NCBI GenBank assembly: GCA_964528605.1
Contig: CAZGSV010000074.1
Coordinates: forward strand, 1-16,270
Direction of reading: 5' to 3'
DNA: 16,270 nt
From: CAZGSV01 sp964528605
GTDB taxonomy: Bacteria > Armatimonadota > Zipacnadia > CAZGSV01
Positions within the stretch are counted from its first letter, which is position 1; the number at the start of each line of letters is the position of its first letter. The notes under the pieces are model-generated. The model saw only the letters and a program-made list of their open reading frames with translations. It did not search any database and was not told the DNA's origin. The position numbers and the translations under genes are program-made. Shown piece after piece: positions 1 to 5,919 of this stretch.

Positions 1-2540
1 GCCAGGGACAGGGCGCAGGCCTTCTTATCGCCGAAGAGGCTGAACTGGCCGGGCTGGTCGGTGGCGGAGAAGCGCAGCGAGTGATTGTCGTCAATGACCC
101 GCTGGTAGTTGAGCAGCAGGCCCTGCTGGCCGACCGCCCCGTCGGGGCCGGACTGACGGTTGAGGGCCAGGATCAACTCGACGGTGCCGCGGCTGCCCAG
201 GTCGCGGCTAAGCGAGAAGTTGGCGGCGCTCACGTGCTGCCGGGCGCCGTTCTGATCGCTGTCCGTGTGAGAAAAGGTAATGGTTGCGGGCTGGAGCGCC
301 AGAGTGAGCGCGTTCGACCGCTCCCGGCACTGCACCCCGTGGCCCTGCGAAGCGGTGAGCGCCAAGGTAGCTCCGGACCCCAGGTTGGCGTTGAAGCCGG
401 CGGAGCGGCTCTCCTGCCAGGCGTTGGGGTCGGCGTTCTTGGAGAGTTGCCAGTTCACGTTCATGCTGAGCCACTTCGCCAGCGGGCCGCCGAGCGCCCA
501 GGTCCGCACCCGCTCGGGCTTCAACTCGTCCTTGTTCTCCTTGTTCTTCACCACCAGATTGCCAACGTAAGAGCCGGTAAGGTCGAAGCGGTTGAACAAG
601 CGGGTGCCCAGGTGCCACTCGCGGCTGAGGGCGCCGCCCCACTCGTTCTCGTCCCGGCGCACCATCGAGTGGGTGAAGGAGACCCCGGGGATGGCCTTGA
701 GCGTCATAGTGGTGGTCAGACGCGGGTGGACTTGGCCCCCGTCGGCGCCGTTGGAGAACTCCTCGTAAAGGGCGCTGCCGTCGAGCAGGCCGCTCGAGTG
801 CTGCAGCGTGATCTGCTTGCTGGCGGTGATCTTGTCATCGCCCTGTTCCTGGCGAGCCAGCACCGCTGAGAGGCTGGTGGTGTTGCCTAGGCTCTTGCTG
901 AGGGAGACGCTCATGTCGCGCAGGTAGGCCTGGCCGGCGGCCTCGACGCCGCGGAATTGCGCCTGCGCGGAGAAGCCCGGCGCGGGCCGCAGTTCGGCGC
1001 GCACGAGACTCTCATGAGTGGTCTGGTCGTTGGCCGCCCGCTGCGCGACATACGAACCCTGCAGCGAAACCCGGTCGCTGGCGGCGAAGGCCGGCAGGTT
1101 CAAGGCGAGTTTGGACTGAGTGCCCTGCCCCTCGACTTCGACCTCCTCGTAGTGGCCGGTGAGGGCCATGGCGCCGTTGAGCCGGAGACCCGCGCCTTGG
1201 GTGTCGAACACGCGCTCGATCTTGCGCGGCGCGCCCTCGGCCTCGCTGACCGTGACCCTACCGGAGCCCGCGAAGTTGCGCAGGAGCGCCCCGTTCCAGG
1301 TGTAGGTCTCGACCTGCGCCTTGGAGCGAGCGCCGGAGGTTCCGCTGGCGTTGTAGGTCGTCTGCTGCTGCCAAGCCAGGCTCCCGGCCACGCCCCGCAG
1401 TTGGTAGTTCTGCTGGAAGGTTAGCGTGTCCACGGTGCTCTTGGAACGGTCCGGCGCGCCGGCGTCGTTCGCAAGCCGCGTGCTTACCTGGGAGAAGCCA
1501 ATGGTGCGCGAGCGGTCGAGGGAGCCGCTCAGGCTCTGCTGCCAGACGTTCCGCGTCAGGCCGTACTCCTTGTGGCCCGGCTGCCAGTTCTCGTCGCGGG
1601 TGTACTGCCCGCTCCAGTTGAAGCCCTTGGGCAACTGGATCTGGAGCGAGTTAGCCAGATGCTCGATGCCGATGTCCTTCTTCAGATCACCGTCGGCCCC
1701 GTGGGCGGCGAGCAGACTGCGCACGCCCTCTTGGGCTGCGGCGTCCGTCGGCAACTCGAAACTGGGGTCCACAGCCCAGTAGTCGCTCTTGACGCTGAAG
1801 CGATTGCCCTGAAGCGCAGTCCCGAAGGCCAGCGCCCTGCCCTGCTTCGTCTCGGAAGGCAGGGAGAGCGAGGCCAGGGAGTTGCGCGTCTGGGCAATGG
1901 CTCGAGCGAACTGCTCGCGCATGTAGGAGAAGTTCCTCTTCGCGGCCGGGGTGCTGGCGGCGTAGCCGAAGGAAAGACTGAGGTTCTGAGAGCCGTTGAA
2001 GTTGAAGGAGCCGCCGCGGACCTGGGGCGCCGACTGGTTGCCGTTGCCGTCGTCGTAGATGAAGCCCAGGCTGAGTCTCCCACTGCCGGCGGTGGTGGCG
2101 GCGCTCGCCCGGCCGCCCGGGCCGTAACGGTAACTCACCCTCACCTGGCTGCCGACCTCCACGCGCACGCCGGTGATGGTCACGCGACCTGCGGGACCCT
2201 CGACCATGAAGTCTTCGCGACTAAGAGGCAGGCCGTCCACGGACACGTGAACCGAAGTCACACTGACATTGGGGTGGGAGAGGACAAAAGTGGGCTGCCC
2301 CTGCTCCGCGTCGAAGGTCTCGTTGGCAAGCAGGTTGTAGCCGTCGGTGCCCGCCTCAGCCTCACCGGGCACGAGCGGAGCCGCGGTTAGGGCGGCCTGA
2401 GACGACTGGTCGGCGACCCGTGCGGAATCCGCCTTCACCGTCGCCAGAACAGCCATGCCCTCAACGGCGAGAACCGGAGAGCCTGCCAGCAGCGCTCCGG
2501 CTATCAGCAGCCAGATGAGTGCGTTGATTCCTCTCTTCAT
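1..2540 (-). CDS. Large exported beta-rich (probable outer-membrane barrel) protein, 3' part beyond window
   Basis: The frame is open from the ATG at 2540 to the left edge, giving 846 codons without a stop; the C-terminus is outside the window. A GGGGGAGAG Shine-Dalgarno-like stretch ends 6 nt before the ATG. Residues 1-25 form a signal peptide (MKR, hydrophobic LIWLLIAGALL core, cleavage near VLA/VE). Residues 84-140 form a small beta domain (LSHP, HVSVDGLPL, EDFMVEG, VRVSYRYG) that matches the repeats in the 907-aa protein at the other end of the window. The remainder is Ser/Asn/Gly/Gln-rich with alternating polar and hydrophobic strands, many aromatic strand ends and short charged turns, as in large porin-like barrels. 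It follows the anti-sigma gene by 56 bp in the same direction, so co-transcription is likely. I recognise no named family, so the function is unknown. A surface or adhesin-like role is inference, and the barrel call rests on pattern only. Confidence 0.8.
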   Translation of the reverse strand, partial: MKRGINALIWLLIAGALLAGSPVLAVEGMAVLATVKADSARVADQSSQAALTAAPLVPGEAEAGTDGYNLLANETFDAEQGQPTFVLSHPNVSVTSVHVSVDGLPLSREDFMVEGPAGRVTITGVRVEVGSQVRVSYRYGPGGRASAATTAGSGRLSLGFIYDDGNGNQSAPQVRGGSFNFNGSQNLSLSFGYAASTPAAKRNFSYMREQFARAIAQTRNSLASLSLPSETKQGRALAFGTALQGNRFSVKSDYWAVDPSFELPTDAAAQEGVRSLLAAHGADGDLKKDIGIEHLANSLQIQLPKGFNWSGQYTRDENWQPGHKEYGLTRNVWQQSLSGSLDRSRTIGFSQVSTRLANDAGAPDRSKSTVDTLTFQQNYQLRGVAGSLAWQQQTTYNASGTSGARSKAQVETYTWNGALLRNFAGSGRVTVSEAEGAPRKIERVFDTQGAGLRLNGAMALTGHYEEVEVEGQGTQSKLALNLPAFAASDRVSLQGSYVAQRAANDQTTHESLVRAELRPAPGFSAQAQFRGVEAAGQAYLRDMSVSLSKSLGNTTSLSAVLARQEQGDDKITASKQITLQHSSGLLDGSALYEEFSNGADGGQVHPRLTTTMTLKAIPGVSFTHSMVRRDENEWGGALSREWHLGTRLFNRFDLTGSYVGNLVVKNKENKDELKPERVRTWALGGPLAKWLSMNVNWQLSKNADPNAWQESRSAGFNANLGSGATLALTASQGHGVQCRERSNALTLALQPATITFSHTDSDQNGARQHVSAANFSLSRDLGSRGTVELILALNRQSGPDGAVGQQGLLLNYQRVIDDNHSLRFSATDQPGQFSLFGDKKACALSL

Positions 2541-2596
2541 TCGGGCTCTCCCCCGCGGCTTTTCGCTGTCACGCGCATGGACGGAGGCTCCGCGAA

Positions 2597-3811
2597 TCAG
2601 AACGAGGACAGAGCAATCTTGAGACCTGCGTAACGTTCGCTGCCCAAGCCGGTTTCAATGCGGCCCTCCTCGCGGGAGTAGTCGCGAGCCGGCGTCAGGG
2701 CGTACTCCTCTGGACGGGAACGCACCGGGGCCAGCGGACGCCGCTCCGGCACGGAGGTCGCGGCGGGTTCGGGTTCGGTCCGCGCCCGGACCAACTTCAC
2801 AGCGGCCGGTTTGGGCGCGACCCCGGGTGCAGTCGCGAGGCCAAGGGGCTGAGCAGGCGCCGAGAGCGCGGGCGGCGCCTCGGCGACCACGATCGCAGCC
2901 GGCCCGGCGGGAGCGATTTCAGCGCGCACTCTGGGCGCCGCCGGACCCGCGGCAGGCCTGGCGGCGGCCACAGCCGTCCCGCGTACGCTCGTCGCCTTGG
3001 CGAGGAACTCAGCGGCCCCGCCCGCAGTCGTCCGTGGCTGAGCCAGCGCCAACTTCGTCCTGCCTGCAAGGGCTGCGCGAGCACTGCGAGCGGGCGCGAC
3101 TAGCGTCTTCTCAGCGGGCGCTGCGATGGGTGCGGCAGGCGCCAGCGCTACCGCAGCCGGGGGCTCGGTGGCCTCAGGCGCGGTCGCGACGGCGGGCTCG
3201 CGCGCAGTACCAAATGGGCTCTGCTCGGGAGCGCGCGGCAGAAGGAGGGCGATGGCGATCATGGCCGCCGCCGCAACGGGAGCAAGAGCCCAGCGCACCA
3301 AGCCCCACCGCACCGGCCGCGGGCGAATCCTGTAGGCGGGTGCGGGAACGCGGGTGGTCCGCTCGAGAATGGCCGACACCAGCCCGTCAGGCGCCTCTAC
3401 CTCCGGCAAGGAAGAGACGGCCATCTGGACTTGATGGTGTTCGCCCAGTGTGTGCCTGCATGTCTCGCACTCGCGCAGGTGAGCGAGCAGGGACTGCTTT
3501 TCGGCCGCACCCAGTTCACGGTCGAGAGCAGCGGGCACGACCGGAAGCGTCTGAGCGCAACTCCGCACCGCACGCTTGCGCGCGCCGCTGTCCGTCTGCT
3601 GCACGGCCGCGAGGATGGCCTCCGCCACGGTGGCATCGGGCGTCTCGGCAGGCAGGCTGCGCACCAGGCCTACCACGTTGGAGAACGCCTCGAGTTCCCC
3701 GGCGCACTCGTCGCACCCACCCAAATGGGCTTCGATGAGAGCCTGCTCCTCAGAGCAGAGCACGCCGTCGAGGTAGAGGTTCAGAGACTGCCGGATCTCG
3801 TTGCACTGCAT
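2597..3811 (-). CDS. Transmembrane anti-sigma factor with two tandem zinc-binding ZAS (zf-HC2) domains
   Basis: The 404-aa protein starts at the ATG at 3811, which has a strong AAGGAGG eight bases upstream; a longer in-frame ATG at 3895 has no such site. The cytoplasmic N-terminus holds two ZAS units with the C...H-x3-C-x2-C pattern: C3/H29/C33/C36 and C85/H111/C115/C118. Each is followed by a SLP...PD..V..AIL segment. A single membrane helix spans about 174-191. Residues 193-404 are an Ala/Pro-rich extracytoplasmic tail ending in Phe. Proteins of this family hold an ECF sigma factor at the membrane until a signal releases it. No sigma gene is adjacent: the upstream neighbour is an RDD protein and the downstream one is the exported barrel-like protein. 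The partner is therefore encoded elsewhere, or the domains bind something else. Family assignment is firm; sigma partner, signal and targets are unknown. Confidence 0.85.
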   Translation of the reverse strand: MQCNEIRQSLNLYLDGVLCSEEQALIEAHLGGCDECAGELEAFSNVVGLVRSLPAETPDATVAEAILAAVQQTDSGARKRAVRSCAQTLPVVPAALDRELGAAEKQSLLAHLRECETCRHTLGEHHQVQMAVSSLPEVEAPDGLVSAILERTTRVPAPAYRIRPRPVRWGLVRWALAPVAAAAMIAIALLLPRAPEQSPFGTAREPAVATAPEATEPPAAVALAPAAPIAAPAEKTLVAPARSARAALAGRTKLALAQPRTTAGGAAEFLAKATSVRGTAVAAARPAAGPAAPRVRAEIAPAGPAAIVVAEAPPALSAPAQPLGLATAPGVAPKPAAVKLVRARTEPEPAATSVPERRPLAPVRSRPEEYALTPARDYSREEGRIETGLGSERYAGLKIALSSF

Positions 3812-4103
3812 CTTACAGCCCTCCTTCGCCACTACTGACAGACTCGGAAGGCCGTGGTTGCGCCATTTTTGGGCCTTTGCGGCCCTGGCAGGCACTATTT
3901 CGCGCGCGAGTCATCCGCGCGGCCTGCGGACCCCAGACGCGCGCCTCGTCGGTCCCTAAGGCGGGCACGGCGGCGCTTGGGGGATTTAGCCCGATTTGGG
4001 GCCGATGTAGGGCTGGAAATGGCCGCAAACGTGTGGTTCTAGGCAGGGACCGACGCTCGGCGCCGGGTGACACAACGGGCGGTCCCGAGGGTACTCACTA
4101 GGA
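3812..4103. other. Non-coding leader between RDD and anti-sigma genes, with an 11-bp inverted repeat
   Basis: This 292-bp stretch has no convincing gene. It holds a perfect 11-bp inverted repeat (CGTCGGTCCCT at 3947-3957, its complement at 4045-4055; centres 98 bp apart). It also holds a short hairpin at 3871-3885 (GGGCC-TTTGC-GGCCC), about 60 bp before the anti-sigma start. I see no strong -35/-10 pair. It may be a structured 5' leader or an operator region for the anti-sigma gene, but nothing in the sequence decides between these. Confidence 0.5.
3820..3826 (-). promoter_or_regulatory. Strong Shine-Dalgarno site of the anti-sigma gene
   Basis: On the minus strand AAGGAGG lies eight bases before the ATG at 3811. 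This fixes the start 28 codons inside the longest open frame. It is the clearest Shine-Dalgarno sequence in the window and contrasts with several neighbours that have none. Confidence 0.85.
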
Positions 4104-4895
4104 CTAACGGCTCGCCCGGACGATCTCCTCGAGGAAGCCCTCGCAGGTCGCCGGCAGGAAGTCGGGCAGTTGGCGGCCCATTTTCTCAGCCGCTCTCCGA
4201 GCCATTTCCAGGGTCAGCCGGTAGCGGGCCGCGGGCTCGAGTTCCGCCCGCCGGCCGAGCAGGTTGGCGATAAGGGAGATCTCCCCGTCGCCCAGGGCAC
4301 CCAGTTCGATCTTGGTCATAGGAGCGAGGCCGGGGATGCTGCCGCCGTCTGCGGGGGGGGGGCCCGCGCTGACGGGCACGACCTTGGCACGCTCCCTGAT
4401 GACGATGGTACCGGCGGCCCAATCGCCGATGCGCTTGTGCTTGCGGCCAAGGGCGACGAGGACGATGGTGAGGGCGGCGAGCGGGGTGACCGTCTCGAGC
4501 GGACGCAGCACGTTGCGCACCGCAGAGGCGAAGAAGGTGACGGGCCTGCCGCCCTCTCGCACGACGCGGAGGTCCAGCGTGCTCTTGCCTGGGGTCTGCC
4601 CGTTGCGGGCGACCTCGAAGATCACGTAGTAGCCCCAGTAGATGAGCAAAGCGCCGAGAGCGTAAACGACGACCACCAAGTTGATCCCTACCAGTTGAAG
4701 AAAGGGAATCGGGACGTTGGGCACTTGCAGGCCGATGACCAGGCCGATGGCAACGACGGCCAGCGCCAGCAGCACCTGGAGGAGGGTGTCAATAAAGACA
4801 GCCAGAAACCGGGAGCCGAGACCGGCTACCTCTATCTCGACGTCCACCGCTTCCGGTGACTCAATCTCGACGAAGTCTCGGAGGTCTTGGCCCAT
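4104..4895 (-). CDS. RDD-family integral membrane protein
   Basis: The 263-aa protein begins with the ESPEAVDVEIEVAG segment typical of RDD proteins that neighbour SpoIIM-family genes. The RDD core covers about 25-168: R29 and D36 in the first helix, membrane helices near 34-57 and 66-93, the loop NGQTPGKSTLDLRVV (98-112), a helix near 136-149 and RIGDWAAGTIVI (155-166). After a linker (172-190), residues 195-260 form a helical cytoplasmic domain (RRAELEPAARYRLTLEMA) seen in this subfamily. RDD proteins have been linked to transport or membrane-stress roles, but the exact function is unsettled. It diverges from the SpoIIM-like gene, so the two are probably co-expressed partners. A run of ten C residues (4353-4362 on the plus strand as G) encodes part of the linker and could slip. 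The start gives a leader of about 20 nt from the predicted -10. Confidence 0.88.
   Translation of the reverse strand: MGQDLRDFVEIESPEAVDVEIEVAGLGSRFLAVFIDTLLQVLLALAVVAIGLVIGLQVPNVPIPFLQLVGINLVVVVYALGALLIYWGYYVIFEVARNGQTPGKSTLDLRVVREGGRPVTFFASAVRNVLRPLETVTPLAALTIVLVALGRKHKRIGDWAAGTIVIRERAKVVPVSAGPPPADGGSIPGLAPMTKIELGALGDGEISLIANLLGRRAELEPAARYRLTLEMARRAAEKMGRQLPDFLPATCEGFLEEIVRASR
4353..4362 (-). repeat. Homopolymer C10 tract inside the RDD gene
   Basis: Ten consecutive G on the plus strand (C on the coding strand) encode the Gly-Pro-Pro-Pro linker between the membrane domain and the C-terminal helical domain. Slippage by one base would frameshift and remove the last third of the protein. It is also a likely place for a sequencing error. 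Confidence 0.9.
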
Positions 4896-4917
4896 GGCGC
4901 GCCGGTTCCACCCAGTA

Positions 4918-4930
4918 TGGTATTATCACA
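4918..4930. promoter_or_regulatory. Overlapping divergent extended -10 elements (RDD / SpoIIM genes)
   Basis: The plus strand reads TGGTATTAT at 4918-4926, an extended -10 element, with the GTG of the SpoIIM-family gene six bases later. The minus strand reads TGTGATAAT at 4930-4922, also an extended -10, about 27 bases before the RDD ATG at 4895. The two elements share the central ATTAT (4922-4926). This is the only AT-rich patch between the divergent genes. No good -35 was seen for either direction. Confidence 0.6.
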
Positions 4931-4932
4931 GG

Positions 4933-5919
4933 GTGCGCGCAGACAAGTTCGTCGAGTCAAGGCGCCCGGCGTGGGAGAGACTGGAGGGGCTGGTGAAGCA
5001 GGCGCAGGCGGGGGGGCTGCCAAGCCTGGCGCCCGAGGAACTCGACCTGCTGGGGCGCCTCTATCGCAAGACGACCTCCGACCTGGCCTACGCCCGCACC
5101 CAGGTGGACGACCCGAGCGTGCTGGAGTACCTGAACCTGCTGGCCATGCGCGCGCACGCGCAGGTGTACCGCCCCCACAAGCGCGCGGGCTCGCTCGGCC
5201 GCTTCTTGACTCGCGAGTTCCCGGCCGTGTTTCGGCAGACGCTGACCTTCACGCTCATCGCGACTGCGGTCTTCCTGGCGGCGGCGGGATATGCGTTCGT
5301 GGTCACGCGCGCCGATCCCGCGCTGGGCGAGCAGTTTCTGCCTGCCGGGCTACGAGAAGGGGCGCGGGCACTACGCGAGGGCACGGGCCCGCCGGACGAA
5401 GGCTGGGAGGCCCTAGTGCGCGCACTGGGGCCCGGCTTCTCGGTGGTCATTTTCGTCAACAACATCACGGTGGGCTTCTTGGCTTTTGCCGGGGGCGTTG
5501 TGTTCGGCCTGGGCACGCTCGCGGCGCTGATGCAGAACGGAATGCTGCTGGGGGCGCTGAGCGCGTTCGTTGTGGGAACCCCGTCCGAAAGAGCCTACTG
5601 GTCCCTCATTCTGCCGCACGGTTCCCTGGAACTCCCGGCGATCTTCCTGTGCGGGGGCGCGGGGCTGCTGCTCGGCTGGTCGCTGATCAGCCCCGGGGAC
5701 CTGCCGCGGCTGGTGTCGTTGCGGCGGCGTGCGGGGGTGGCGGTTCGGTTGGTGGCCGGGGCGGCGGTGGTGCTCGTCGTGGCGGGGCTGATCGAAGGCA
5801 TCGTAACCCCGGCCGACCTGCCCTACTCCATCAAGTTCGGCGTTGCGGGCGTGGCGTTTGCCACGCTCTGCGGTTACCTTGGCTTTGCAGGCCGGGGCAG
5901 TACCTACGGCGTCGAGTAG
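4933..5919 (+). CDS. Stage II sporulation protein M (SpoIIM)-family integral membrane protein
   Basis: The 328-aa protein is called from the GTG at 4933, because VRADKFVESRRPAWERLEGL is the usual N-terminus of this family. The in-frame ATG at 4894 would overlap the divergent RDD start. An amphipathic cytoplasmic region (1-98) is followed by membrane segments near 102-124, 168-195, 199-215, 230-252, 268-290 and 300-318. Diagnostic patches are NNITVGFLAFAGGVV (176-190), QNGMLLGAL (201-209) and HGSLELPAIFLCGGAGL (229-245). In sporulating Bacillus, SpoIIM helps drive forespore engulfment. Most family members, including those paired with RDD genes as here, occur in non-sporulating bacteria with an unknown membrane role, so sporulation should not be assumed. 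There is no Shine-Dalgarno; TATTAT ends six bases before the GTG, so the mRNA is probably leaderless. Its 3' end overlaps the convergent glycosidase gene by 16 bp. Confidence 0.87.
   Translation: MRADKFVESRRPAWERLEGLVKQAQAGGLPSLAPEELDLLGRLYRKTTSDLAYARTQVDDPSVLEYLNLLAMRAHAQVYRPHKRAGSLGRFLTREFPAVFRQTLTFTLIATAVFLAAAGYAFVVTRADPALGEQFLPAGLREGARALREGTGPPDEGWEALVRALGPGFSVVIFVNNITVGFLAFAGGVVFGLGTLAALMQNGMLLGALSAFVVGTPSERAYWSLILPHGSLELPAIFLCGGAGLLLGWSLISPGDLPRLVSLRRRAGVAVRLVAGAAVVLVVAGLIEGIVTPADLPYSIKFGVAGVAFATLCGYLGFAGRGSTYGVE

Noticed and set aside
81..2390. Several plus-strand open frames across the left 2.4 kb
   Set aside because: They lie exactly codon-on-codon opposite the 846-codon minus-strand frame, which has a signal peptide, a ribosome site and beta-strand periodicity.
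2827..3738. Plus-strand open frame of about 300 codons opposite the anti-sigma gene
   Set aside because: Its composition is dominated by Arg, Pro and Ala, and it mirrors the Ala/Pro-rich tail and ZAS region on the other strand, where zinc ligands and a strong ribosome site show the true gene.
3866..3885. Hairpin next to a T5 run resembling an intrinsic terminator
   Set aside because: The T run precedes the stem on the plus strand and reads as A after the stem on the minus strand, so it is on the wrong side for either direction.
3813..4073. Short minus-strand frame (86 codons) in the anti-sigma leader
   Set aside because: It overlaps the strong Shine-Dalgarno of the anti-sigma gene, has no ribosome site or recognisable pattern, and its codons look like unselected GC-rich sequence.
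4894..4932. ATG at 4894 as start of the SpoIIM-family gene
   Set aside because: It would overlap the divergent RDD start codon and bury the only promoter-like patch in coding sequence; the family N-terminus begins at the GTG at 4933.
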